Positions 44,240-52,058 of a stretch of 64,000 bases of DNA are shown here, one piece after another. The stretch lies in NCBI GenBank assembly GCA_029202545.1, contig CP119311.1, forward strand, positions 5,456,001 to 5,520,000, given 5' to 3'. This DNA is from Candidatus Pseudobacter hemicellulosilyticus. GTDB lineage: Bacteria > Bacteroidota > Bacteroidia > Chitinophagales > Chitinophagaceae. Position numbers and translations under genes: made by a program. A model generated the notes under the pieces. That model worked only from the letters and a program-made list of their open reading frames with translations, was not told the origin of the DNA and did no database searches. Position 1 is the stretch's first letter; the number at the start of each line of letters is the position of its first letter.

Positions 44240-44247
44240 TAGTTTTG
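44240..44247 (+). promoter_or_regulatory. Putative -7 element of the beta-barrel gene at 44286
   Basis: TAGTTTTG matches TAnnTTTG, 39 bases before the start codon. No TTTG was found at exactly 19 bases upstream. Confidence 0.45.
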
Positions 44248-44285
44248 CGACCGAATTCTTATTTACCAATAAAAAACCCAAAAAA

Positions 44286-44825
44286 ATGAAAAAGGTTTTA
44301 TTTGCTGCATTCTTAACAGTATGTGCAACCGGTGCTTTCGCTCAGATCAACAAAGGACAGTGGTTAGTTGGTGGTACAGTAGGTTTCAACTCCCAGAAGT
44401 TTGGTGATGGTGACGAAAACAAAGTGAGCATGCTCAACATCTCTCCAAACGGCGGATACTTCTTCATGGACAAACTGGCTGCTGGTCTGCGCCTGGACTT
44501 TACAAGCACAAAAGTAAAATCCGAAGATGATGCTTATTCAGACTTCGCCGTTGCTCCTTTTGTACGTTACTATTTCCTGCCCACTACTGAAAAAGTGAAC
44601 CTGTTCCTGGACGGTAGCTACGGCTTCGGCAGCGCTGGTCAGGAAGACAAGACCAACCAGAGCTATTTTGCTTTCGTTGCAGGTCCTGCCGTATTCCTTT
44701 CTCCTTCCGTTGCACTGGAACTGGGTATCGGTTACAAATCTTACAAATACAAAGACATCGACGACCGCGACAACAGGTTCGGTGTGAACGTAGGCTTCCA
44801 GGTTCACCTGGGTGGCAAAAAATAA
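44286..44825 (+). CDS. Small outer-membrane beta-barrel protein
   Basis: The ATG at 44286 is preferred to one 21 codons upstream because it places a signal peptide (MKKVLFAAFLTVCATGAFAQ) at the start and is preceded by a run of A; product 179 residues. The barrel strands are evident (QWLVGGTVGFNSQKFG, LAAGLRLDFTSTKVKSE, FAVAPFVRYYFLP, VNLFLDGSYGFGSAG, LELGIGYKSYKYKDID) and it ends with FGVNVGFQVHLGGKK. The nucleotide sequence is unusually free of rare codons compared with its neighbours, which suggests high expression. It is followed by a strong terminator. Function unknown beyond outer-membrane protein. Confidence 0.88.
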   Translation: MKKVLFAAFLTVCATGAFAQINKGQWLVGGTVGFNSQKFGDGDENKVSMLNISPNGGYFFMDKLAAGLRLDFTSTKVKSEDDAYSDFAVAPFVRYYFLPTTEKVNLFLDGSYGFGSAGQEDKTNQSYFAFVAGPAVFLSPSVALELGIGYKSYKYKDIDDRDNRFGVNVGFQVHLGGKK

Positions 44826-44857
44826 GTTTATCCCGTATAAACATATTGATACGCAAT

Positions 44858-44898
44858 AAAAAGGCGGCTCCCGGAAAGGAGCCGCTTTTTTATTTTTT
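44858..44898 (+). terminator. Strong terminator after the beta-barrel gene
   Basis: Stem GCGGCTCC/GGAGCCGC with loop CGGAAA flanked by AAAAAG and a long T-run. Copy E of the GGTTCGTCCC motif starts immediately after it. Confidence 0.92.
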
Positions 44899-44908
44899 GG
44901 GACGAACC
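44899..44908 (-). repeat. Dispersed intergenic motif GGTTCGTCCC, copy E
   Basis: GGGACGAACC on the plus strand within TTTTTTGGGACGAACCAAAG, directly after a terminator and between convergent genes. TTTGG...CCAAA forms a 5-base inverted repeat. Confidence 0.7.
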
Positions 44909-44916
44909 AAAGAGCA

Positions 44917-44958
44917 ATAAATGAAATAGGAATGCAATTGCATTCCTATTTCATTTAT
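44917..44958. repeat. Perfect 42-bp palindrome between convergent genes
   Basis: The 21-base half starting ATAAATGAAATAGGAATGC is followed directly by its exact reverse complement, with no loop. It lies between the terminator of the beta-barrel gene and the 3' end of pruA (stop at 44981). In RNA it would form a very stable hairpin from either strand, so it probably terminates or protects pruA mRNA; in DNA it could extrude as a cruciform. Confidence 0.85.
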
Positions 44959-44980
44959 ACCACAACAAATAAACGTTGTC

Positions 44981-46612
44981 TTATTCTTCTCCCAGGAACG
45001 GATAACCGTAATCCACCGGCGGATTGAAGGTTTCCTTGATAGTCCGGGGACTCAGCCAGCGGAACAGGTTCAGGATACTACCCGCTTTATCATTGGTGCC
45101 GCTGGCCCTGGCGCCGCCAAAAGGCTGCTGCCCTACCACGGCCCCTGTAGGCTTGTCATTGATATAGAAATTGCCCGCAGCATTGCGCAGCCTGGCTGTG
45201 GCCAGTTCTACCGCAGTCCTGTCCTGCGCCAGGATGGAACCTGTCAGCGCATAGGGAGAGGTCTGATCAACGAGGGTCAGTGTTTCTTCAAATTTCTCCG
45301 CATCATATACATATACCGTAAGCACAGGCCCAAAGATCTCCTCGCACATGGTAATATAATTGGGGTCCTTTGCTTCAATCACTGTAGGCTGAATGAAATA
45401 ACCTTTGCTCTTGTCGTAGCTGCCACCCACCCAGATACTTGCCTGGGGATCTTTCCGGGCATTATCAATATAGGAGCTGATCTTATCAAAGCTTTTTTCA
45501 TCAATCACCGCGCTGATGAAATTCCGGAAATCTTCCACGGAACCCATCTTAAAGCTGTTCACGCCGGCTACCAGTTTCTCTTTTACTGCAGCAGCTATAT
45601 TGGAAGGAATATAGGCCCTGGAAGCCGCAGAACATTTCTGTCCCTGGAATTCAAAGGCGCCACGGAGCAGGGCCGTTGCCACCACATCCGCATCAGCACT
45701 TTTATGCGCCAGTACAAAGTCCTTACCACCTGTTTCACCAACAATGCGGGGATAGGATCTATAGAGGTGCATGTTCTTACCAATGGTCTCCCACATATTG
45801 TTGAAGACGCCGGTAGAACCGGTGAAATGCACGCCGGCAAAATCGGGGTGATTGAAGCAGACCTTACCAATAGTAGGTCCATCTACATATACGAGGTTGA
45901 TGACACCATCGGGCAGACCAGCCTCTTTCAGGATGCGCATGAACATTTGCGCGGAATAAACCTGGGTATTGGCCGGCTTCCAGACCACTACATTGCCGCA
46001 CATGGCGGCGGAACTGGGCAGGTTACCGCCGATAGCAGTAAAATTAAAAGGGGTAACAGCCAGTACAAATCCTTCCAGCGGACGGTATTCCATCCGGTTG
46101 TGGATACCGGGGCTGCTGATGGGCTGCTGGCGGTAGATCTCACTCAGGAAATGTACGTTGAAGCGCAGGAAATCGATCAGCTCACAGGCGCTGTCGATCT
46201 CGGCCTGGTAAGCGTTCTTGCTTTGTCCCAGCATGGTAGTGCCGTTCATGTAGGGACGGTATTTGGTAGCAATGAGGTCAGCGGCTTTCAGGAAAATATT
46301 GGCCCGGTTCTCCCAGCTCAGGCTGGCCCAGCTGTCGCGGGCAGCCAGCGCAGCGGCAATGGCGTCTTTTACATGCTGCTCTTCACCGGCATGAAAATGT
46401 CCCAGGGTATGGGCCCTTTCATGGGGCGGATGCATGGCCACTTTCTTACCGGTACGGATCTCCTGGCCGCCAATATACATGGGTACATCAATGGTTTCCT
46501 GTTTCAGTTCGGCCAGAACGGCTTTTAGTCGTTTTTTCTCCGGGCTGCCCGGGGCATAATTAAGTACGGGTTCATTGGCAGGCAGCGGATAGGAAAAATA
46601 ACCAAGGCTCAT
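44981..46612 (-). CDS. pruA: L-glutamate gamma-semialdehyde (P5C) dehydrogenase
   Basis: The 543-residue enzyme oxidises glutamate semialdehyde to glutamate with NAD+, the second step of proline breakdown. The aldehyde-dehydrogenase catalytic Glu lies in RIVGETGGKDFVLAHKSAD and the catalytic Cys in GAFEFQGQKCSAASRAYIP. LAVTPFNFTAIGGNLPSSAAMCGNVVVWKPA is the cofactor-binding strand region. The length and the opening (EPVLNYAPGSPEKKRLKAVL) match the single-function P5C dehydrogenases of Bacteroidota rather than PutA. It follows prfB by 33 bases, and its 3' end faces a 42-bp palindrome. Confidence 0.95.
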   Translation of the reverse strand: MSLGYFSYPLPANEPVLNYAPGSPEKKRLKAVLAELKQETIDVPMYIGGQEIRTGKKVAMHPPHERAHTLGHFHAGEEQHVKDAIAAALAARDSWASLSWENRANIFLKAADLIATKYRPYMNGTTMLGQSKNAYQAEIDSACELIDFLRFNVHFLSEIYRQQPISSPGIHNRMEYRPLEGFVLAVTPFNFTAIGGNLPSSAAMCGNVVVWKPANTQVYSAQMFMRILKEAGLPDGVINLVYVDGPTIGKVCFNHPDFAGVHFTGSTGVFNNMWETIGKNMHLYRSYPRIVGETGGKDFVLAHKSADADVVATALLRGAFEFQGQKCSAASRAYIPSNIAAAVKEKLVAGVNSFKMGSVEDFRNFISAVIDEKSFDKISSYIDNARKDPQASIWVGGSYDKSKGYFIQPTVIEAKDPNYITMCEEIFGPVLTVYVYDAEKFEETLTLVDQTSPYALTGSILAQDRTAVELATARLRNAAGNFYINDKPTGAVVGQQPFGGARASGTNDKAGSILNLFRWLSPRTIKETFNPPVDYGYPFLGEE

Positions 46613-46645
46613 GGTATTGCTGTTTATATTGATTTGATGTGAAAA

Positions 46646-47738
46646 CTAACTATTGCTTTCTTTCTCCATCATCAGGTAGGCTTTGATAAAACCATCCAGT
46701 TCCCCGTCCATCACGGGTTGTACGTTGCCCACCTCAAAATCGGTACGGTGGTCCTTGATCATTTTATAGGGATGGAATACATAGCTCCTGATCTGGCTTC
46801 CCCACTCTATCTTTTTCTTGCTGGCGTTGGTGGCGTTCTTAAGCTCCTCACGCTTGCGCAGCTCTTCCTCGTACAGACGGCTCTTCAGCATCTGCAGGGC
46901 CATCTCCCGGTTCTCCCCCTGGGTACGTGCTTTCTGGCATTCCACAATGATGCCGCTGGGCATGTGTTTCAGGCGAACGGCGGTTTCCACCTTGTTCACG
47001 TTCTGACCACCTTTACCGCCACTGCGGTAGAACTCCCATTCCAGGTCGGCGGGGTTTACAGCCACTTCAATACTGTCGTCCACCAGCGGGTATGCAAATA
47101 CCGAGGCAAAGGAAGTATGGCGGCGGGCGTTGCTGTCAAAGGGGGAAATGCGCACCAGGCGGTGTACACCACTTTCGGCCTTAAGGAAGCCATAGGCAAA
47201 GGGACCGTCAAACTGCAGGGTAGCACTTTTGATGCCGGCGCCATCACCATCCTGCCAGTCCAGCTCAGTGACGGACCAGCCCTGCTTTTCGCCGTACATG
47301 CGGTACATACGCGCCAGCATTTCGGCCCAGTCCTGGCTTTCGGTGCCACCGGCGCCGGAGTTGATCTGCAATACGCCGGGCAGCTCGTCCTCGGGCTTGT
47401 TGAGGGTGCTCTTGAATTCGGCTTCATCCAGCTGGTACAATGCCTTCTGATGGGCTTCCCGGGTTTCCTCTTCAGAGGCCTCCCCTGCTTTCCAGAAATC
47501 GAAAAGCACGGCAAAATCCTCAACAGTGGTCTCCGTCAGCTCATAGAGTTTCAGCCAGTATTCGTTCAGCTTAATGTCTTTGAGTATCTCTGTGGCGCGT
47601 TTGTTATCATTCCAGAAGCCTGGTGATAACGACAATTGTTTATCCTGGTTTACTTTATCACGTCTGTTATCGACGTCAAAGAAACCTCCTCAGGACCACC
47701 ACACGGTCCCTCATATCCTTGATTTGTTCTTGTGTCAT
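46646..47738 (-). CDS. prfB: Peptide chain release factor 2, with programmed +1 frameshift
   Basis: RF2 ends translation at UGA and UAA. The gene has a short first frame starting at ATG 47738 (MTQEQIKDMRDRVVVLRRFL) that ends at an in-frame UGA (47676-47678). Just before it are the SD-like AGGAGG and the slippery CTT, and after it a C, so the site reads AGGAGGTTTCTTTGAC, the classic prfB signal. A +1 slip continues with DVDNRRDKVNQDK into the long frame ending at 46646; total 363 residues. The codon-recognition SPF motif is in RISPFDSNARRHTSF and the catalytic GGQ in SGGKGGQNVNKVETAVRL. The location is complement(join(46646..47677,47679..47738)). A start at the internal TTG (47635) would lose the N-terminus. 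Confidence 0.95.
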
Positions 47739-47845
47739 AAGTCGGCAAAGGTAAGGCAAAATGGTCCTTATGCCAATCCCGAATTTTTTACGACCTTCAC
47801 GTCACACAAACACACTATTTCCTTCACTATCCAAGCGATGATTTT

Positions 47846-48685
47846 ATGAAACGTACAGCGCTATCATTAAGCGGCCTGCTGCTCATGGGCCTGCTCTTTA
47901 CTGCCTGCAACGACTCGGCCAATCAACAGGAAACCGAAGCCACTGCAGCACCGGAGATCAAACTGAAAGAAGAAGACATCACGTACACCGACCAAGGTGA
48001 TTCACTCAAAGGATTTATTGTATATAATGAGAATGATACCGTCCGCCGGCCGGCCGTGCTGGTGGTGCCTGAATGGTGGGGACTGACCGATTACCCCAAA
48101 TACCGTGCGCGTGAACTGGCCAAACTGGGCTATGTGGCCATGGCGGTTGATTTCTATGGCAATGGCCGCACGGCTGAAACGCCTGCCGATGCCAAAAATC
48201 TGGCCGAGCCCTGGTACGGCAATCCCGCCGGCGCCAAAAGCCGTATTGAAGCCGCTATGGCAGTGGTAAAAGGACTGCCTGTAACGGATACCGGTAAAGT
48301 AGCGGCCATCGGTTACTGTTTTGGCGGCGCCATGGTCCTGAATGTGGCCAAACTGGGCGCCGACCTGAAAAGCGTAGTGAGTTTCCACGGTACACTGGAT
48401 GGCGTACCGGCTAACAAAGACCTGCTCAAGGCGAGTATCCTGGTCTGCCATGGCGGGGCCGATAAATTCCTGACCCCGGAAAGCATTGTGAATTTCAAAA
48501 AACAAATGGATTCTATCGGCGCTGACTATACTTTCAAGGAATATCCCGGCGCCCTGCATGCGTTCAGTAATCCCAAGGCAACAGAAAAAGGCAAGCAGTT
48601 CAATATCCCCATTGCCTATGATCCGGCTGCGGATACCGCTTCCTGGAATGACATGAAAGCCTTCCTGGAGAAAACGCTTAAATAA
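47846..48685 (+). CDS. Dienelactone-hydrolase-family lipoprotein
   Basis: The 279-residue protein has a lipobox (LLMGLLFTAC) and an alpha/beta-hydrolase domain of the dienelactone hydrolase type. The triad can be read as Cys in IGYCFGGAMVL, Asp in CHGGADKFLTP and His in YPGALHAFSNP. The use of Cys rather than Ser as nucleophile is the family signature. It would be anchored in the periplasm or at the outer membrane; substrate unknown. The upstream gene is prfB on the other strand. A terminator follows at 48738. Confidence 0.9.
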   Translation: MKRTALSLSGLLLMGLLFTACNDSANQQETEATAAPEIKLKEEDITYTDQGDSLKGFIVYNENDTVRRPAVLVVPEWWGLTDYPKYRARELAKLGYVAMAVDFYGNGRTAETPADAKNLAEPWYGNPAGAKSRIEAAMAVVKGLPVTDTGKVAAIGYCFGGAMVLNVAKLGADLKSVVSFHGTLDGVPANKDLLKASILVCHGGADKFLTPESIVNFKKQMDSIGADYTFKEYPGALHAFSNPKATEKGKQFNIPIAYDPAADTASWNDMKAFLEKTLK

Positions 48686-48737
48686 AGTATGCAAAGTCTC
48701 TTTGCCGGTAACCGGCAGGAGCAGCAATATTTATATG

Positions 48738-48763
48738 GCCAGTGCTTATGCACTGGCTTTTTG
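48738..48763 (+). terminator. Terminator after the hydrolase gene
   Basis: Stem GCCAGTGC/GCACTGGC with loop TTAT and a T-run (CTTTTTG). Confidence 0.85.
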
Positions 48764-49081
48764 TATTATGGGAAGATGGAGGCCGCCGGCCGTGCATAAT
48801 TTTCCCCAATCCGGGGTGCCCGGCAGGTAGCTGTAAGCGACAGATCCCTGTCTGTAAGCGGTATCCTTCTGTCCCGCTTCCCGGTATCACACCAGGCCCT
48901 GCCGCCGCCAGGAACAGTACTGCTGCCGCTTTCATCACTGTGCTGACCATCCCCGAAGATCTGTTTTTCACTCATTGTCCGGTCATTGATCCCCTATGCA
49001 TAGCAACAGGAATTGCGCGCAGAATAGCTGGCAAGGTTATTGAAAAATTGTTGTAAATTATCCATACTAAAACTCTATCGC
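48764..49081. other. Intergenic region with no supported gene
   Basis: About 320 bases between a terminator and the YtxH-like gene. Frames on both strands show no family pattern. Confidence 0.5.
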
Positions 49082-49384
49082 ATGAGCACGCAGAAAGTAA
49101 TATTGGGCACATTGACCGGAGTACTGGCAGGAGTAGCAATCGGCCTGCTGGCAGCGCCCGCCTCCGGCGCAGAAACGCGCCAGAAGATTGCCGATAGCGC
49201 AGGTTCCCTGAAAAGGAAATTCAATAAGCTCATTGGCGTCACTTCAGATGAGCTGGATGAGCTGAAAGATGTATTTCAAGAAGAAGTGGCCGGCCTGAAA
49301 GATGATGTGCGGGAAAGAGTACTGGAACTGATCAAGGCCGCCAAAGCCAGTGGCAGCGCTATCAAAGAAAAAACACTATCCTGA
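49082..49384 (+). CDS. YtxH-like stress protein
   Basis: The ATG at 49082 (MSTQKVILGTLTGVLAGVAIGLL) gives 100 residues. The family pattern is a short N-terminal hydrophobic segment with small residues, AAPASGAETRQKIADSAGSLKRKFNKL, followed by an amphipathic helix (ELKDVFQEEVAGLKDDVRERV). YtxH proteins are general-stress, membrane-associated proteins of unknown action. It stands alone and is followed by a terminator. Confidence 0.85.
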   Translation: MSTQKVILGTLTGVLAGVAIGLLAAPASGAETRQKIADSAGSLKRKFNKLIGVTSDELDELKDVFQEEVAGLKDDVRERVLELIKAAKASGSAIKEKTLS

Positions 49385-49457
49385 TCTTACAGAAAACCGT
49401 TTATTGATCCGTACGCTATAGTGGTATTGATTGTACCGTTAACAGCACCCTTGTATG

Positions 49458-49493
49458 CCAGGGCCTCTTCTCAGAAAGGCCCTGGTATTTTTT
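49458..49493 (+). terminator. Terminator after the YtxH-like gene
   Basis: Stem CCAGGGCCT / AGGCCCTGG with a 10-base loop, then TATTTTTT. Confidence 0.87.
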
Positions 49494-49600
49494 ATAATAC
49501 CACTACCCGTTAGTATGGGCAACCGCTACTGGTATATTAATTATAAAAGTCTTAACATTGTACCCGGTAATCGTAGTTTAAAAAAACCAATTAGGGAAGT

Positions 49601-50029
49601 ATGAAAAAATTCAACACTCGTTTCTTCGCGCTGCTTATGCTGATCAGCACCACAACCATGACTGTTCCTGTTCTGGCCATTGAGCCCGTTGTGCCTGCTG
49701 CTGCCGCTCCTGCCGCCGAACCTGAGCCTGAGGCTGTGAAATCCGCCATGCGGGAATTCAAATCCCTGTCCCGGACAGAAAGGAAAGCCCGGATCAAGGA
49801 TGCCAAGAAATTAATGAAAGAATACAAGGCCGACAAACGCGCCGGTAAAGACGCCGCCGAGACTGACCAGGTCCTCCTGGCTATCCTGGCCATCCTGCTG
49901 CCACCACTGGCCGTATACCTGAAAACAGACGAAGTGGGTTCCAAATTCTGGCTGAGCGTGATCCTCACCCTGCTGTTCTGGATCCCCGGTGTTGTATACG
50001 CTTTACTGGTAGTATTTGACGCCGTATAA
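49601..50029 (+). CDS. YqaE/Pmp3-family membrane protein
   Basis: The 142-residue protein has a signal peptide (MKKFNTRFFALLMLISTTTMTVPVLA), an Ala/Pro/Glu-rich linker, a Lys/Arg-rich helix (LSRTERKARIKDAKKLMKEYKADKRAG) and a C-terminal Pmp3 domain with two membrane helices (LLAILAILLPPLAVYL, FWLSVILTLLFWIPGVVYALLVV). The C-terminus PPLAVYLKTD...IPGVVYAL is the Pmp3/YqaE signature. Pmp3 proteins are small stress-related membrane proteins; this one is longer than usual because of the N-terminal extension. It is 19 bases from the META gene. Confidence 0.88.
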   Translation: MKKFNTRFFALLMLISTTTMTVPVLAIEPVVPAAAAPAAEPEPEAVKSAMREFKSLSRTERKARIKDAKKLMKEYKADKRAGKDAAETDQVLLAILAILLPPLAVYLKTDEVGSKFWLSVILTLLFWIPGVVYALLVVFDAV

Positions 50030-50048
50030 ACAATTAAAATCATCCGCT

Positions 50049-50483
50049 ATGAAAATGGGTTTGCTTGTATGGGCAGGCATCAGCGCCTGCTGGCTCACCG
50101 CCTGCAACAATAATGTGCCGCCTGCCGGCAGCAGCAGTCCGCTGGAAGGCACTACCTGGAAACTGACCGGGCTCAGCAGCCTTCCGGAAGGTTTGCCCGC
50201 CCTGCCACAGGACGTAACCCTTCGGATGGATACCGGCCGGGTGACCGGGCATGCCGGCTGTAACCGGTATTTTGGTACCTATACCCTCAGCGGCGCCAGC
50301 CTGCAGTTCAACGGGGTAGGCAGTACCAAGATGTTCTGCGATGCCGCCATGAAAGTGGAAGAAGGCCTGCTGCAGTCCATCAGTAATACCGGCAGCTACC
50401 ATGTACAGGAATCCGGCATGGTGCTCCTGAAAGGCAGTGATACCCTTGCCCGTTTTACGGTACTCAGGGACACGGCCCAATAA
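50049..50483 (+). CDS. META-domain lipoprotein
   Basis: The ATG at 50049 (MKMGLLVWAGISACWLTACNN) gives 144 residues with a lipobox ending in Cys; a longer frame starting inside the upstream gene is less likely. The META domain pattern is clear: GTTWKLTGLSSLPEG, then MDTGRVTGHAGCNRYFGTYTLSGASLQF and STKMFCDAAMKVEEGLL. META (HslJ-like) domains occur in envelope stress and heat-shock proteins; activity unknown. A terminator follows. Confidence 0.9.
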   Translation: MKMGLLVWAGISACWLTACNNNVPPAGSSSPLEGTTWKLTGLSSLPEGLPALPQDVTLRMDTGRVTGHAGCNRYFGTYTLSGASLQFNGVGSTKMFCDAAMKVEEGLLQSISNTGSYHVQESGMVLLKGSDTLARFTVLRDTAQ

Positions 50484-50505
50484 TGACGCATCTCCATTGC
50501 ATAGA

Positions 50506-50540
50506 ACAACAGCGCAGGCCTACCCTGCGCTGTTGTTGTT
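50506..50540 (+). terminator. Terminator after the META-domain gene
   Basis: Stem ACAACAGCGCAGG / CCTGCGCTGTTGT with a short loop, then TGTTTA; symmetric and usable in both directions. Confidence 0.8.
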
Positions 50541-50807
50541 TACAACACCGTGATTGCTGAAAGCTATGCCTCCGGACCAGCCGGGCGGCGCCAGGCGCCA
50601 ATAAAAAAAGGTCTGTCTGCTGCTGATAGCGGTCGCAACGGACAAACCTCGGGAGGTACACAATTGGGAACGGATCGGTAATCTTTTGTGGCGGGGTAAG
50701 TCACCGTTAAAAAGGAAAAGTCCCGAAAAATGGTATGTACGGAACTGCAGTGTCACCGGATTGCCAAAACCGGTCAAGTTATCGACTTTTCAACTAAATT
50801 CGCAGGC
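50541..50807. other. Intergenic region before the threonine aldolase gene
   Basis: About 270 bases with no supported gene and no obvious repeat. It should carry the promoter of the threonine aldolase gene; no exact TAnnTTTG was noticed. Confidence 0.45.
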
Positions 50808-51833
50808 ATGATGTCTGTCGACCTGCGCTCAGATACTTTCACCAAACCCACGCCCGGCATGCTGAAAGCCATGCTGGAAGCGGAAGTGGGAGACGATGTT
50901 TTCGGAGAAGATCCAACTGTGAACCGGCTGGAAGCCACTATGGCTGCCCTGTTTGGGATGGAAGCTGCGCTTTATTGCCCCAGTGGCACTATGAGTAACC
51001 AGATTGCTATTAAAGCGCATACCCATCCGGGTGATGAGGTTATCTGCGATAAAACCGCCCATGTATACCAGTATGAGGCCGGCGGCATCGCCTTCAACTC
51101 CGGGGCACAGGTAAAACTGCTGGACGGGGACCATGGCCGCTTTACCGCCGCCCAGGTCCTGGCCGCCATCAACCCGGATGATATTCACAAACCTCCCAGC
51201 ACCCTGGTCTGCCTTGAAAATACCGCCAACCGGGGCGGCGGCAGCTGTTATTCCCTGCCGGATATCCAGGCTATCCGGGCCGTTTGCCAGGAACAGGGTA
51301 TGGCCCTCCACCTGGACGGCGCCCGGCTCTTCAATGCCATGGTAGCCACCGGCACCCGGCCCGCCCAGTACGGCGAACTTTTCCACAGCATCTCCGTCTG
51401 CCTCAACAAAGGCCTTGGCTGCCCCATGGGCAGCGTACTGCTGGGCAACCGAGAGTTTATCCGCAAATCCCGTCGTATCCGCAAAGTATTGGGAGGTGGT
51501 ACCCGCCAGGCCGGTTATATGGCCGCCTCGGGCCTCTATGCCCTGGAAAATCAGGTGGACCGGCTGGCCACAGACCATGAACATGCCCGGCAACTGGCCG
51601 CGGCCCTGACCGAGAAGGAATTTATCAGCGGGCTGCTGCCCGTTGTGACCAATATTGTAATAGCTGAAACAGTTCCCGCATACCCCGCCGCCCGGTTTAC
51701 GGAGGCCCTGCGCCAGGAAGGGATCCTGGCTATCCCCATTGCCGCTCACCAGTTCCGGCTGGTGCTGCACCTGGGAGTTACCGAAGAGATGGTGCAACAC
51801 AGCATCCGCGTGATCCGGGACCTGCCGGGCTAA
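50808..51833 (+). CDS. Low-specificity L-threonine aldolase (PLP-dependent)
   Basis: The ATG at 50808 (or 50811) gives about 341 residues starting MMSVDLRSDTFTKPTPGMLKAM, the normal opening; upstream residues in this frame are non-homologous. The enzyme splits L-threonine or allo-threonine into glycine and acetaldehyde. Visible signatures are GEDPTVNRLEATMAALFGMEAALYCPSGTMSNQIAIKAH, the substrate-loop segment LENTANRGGGSCYSL, ALHLDGARLFNA, and the PLP lysine in SVCLNKGLGCPMGSVLLG. Fold-type I. Confidence 0.93.
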   Translation: MMSVDLRSDTFTKPTPGMLKAMLEAEVGDDVFGEDPTVNRLEATMAALFGMEAALYCPSGTMSNQIAIKAHTHPGDEVICDKTAHVYQYEAGGIAFNSGAQVKLLDGDHGRFTAAQVLAAINPDDIHKPPSTLVCLENTANRGGGSCYSLPDIQAIRAVCQEQGMALHLDGARLFNAMVATGTRPAQYGELFHSISVCLNKGLGCPMGSVLLGNREFIRKSRRIRKVLGGGTRQAGYMAASGLYALENQVDRLATDHEHARQLAAALTEKEFISGLLPVVTNIVIAETVPAYPAARFTEALRQEGILAIPIAAHQFRLVLHLGVTEEMVQHSIRVIRDLPG

Positions 51834-51970
51834 AACAGCGAATGGACAGCTTTCGCTGCCCATTCTTACGCCCTTCACGTGGGTTGTAGGGTTTAGGGGG
51901 TATACGTAGGGTAAAAAAACAACTGCATAAAGAGAATATATTTCGGGCTCCGGTCCTTTAGTATTCCTAC

Positions 51971-51978
51971 TAATTTTG
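51971..51978 (+). promoter_or_regulatory. Putative -7 element of the pgi promoter
   Basis: TAATTTTG matches TAnnTTTG about 80 bases before the pgi start. The -33 box is not clear. Confidence 0.4.
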
Positions 51979-52058
51979 GTCCGACTAAGCATTTTCACTT
52001 ATCAGCTGATAAGAAATAATCATGTAAATAATTCCTTATAAAGCTCAATTCTTACAAA

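Noticed and set aside
14297..44908. GGTTCG within the five motif copies as tRNA T-arm fragments
   Set aside because: The T-arm would need GGTTCGAnyCC and a cloverleaf around it; neither is present, and the following CCC does not fit.
47676..47678. In-frame UGA in prfB as a pseudogene mark
   Set aside because: The AGGAGG-spaced CTT-TGA-C context is the normal programmed frameshift of RF2 genes.
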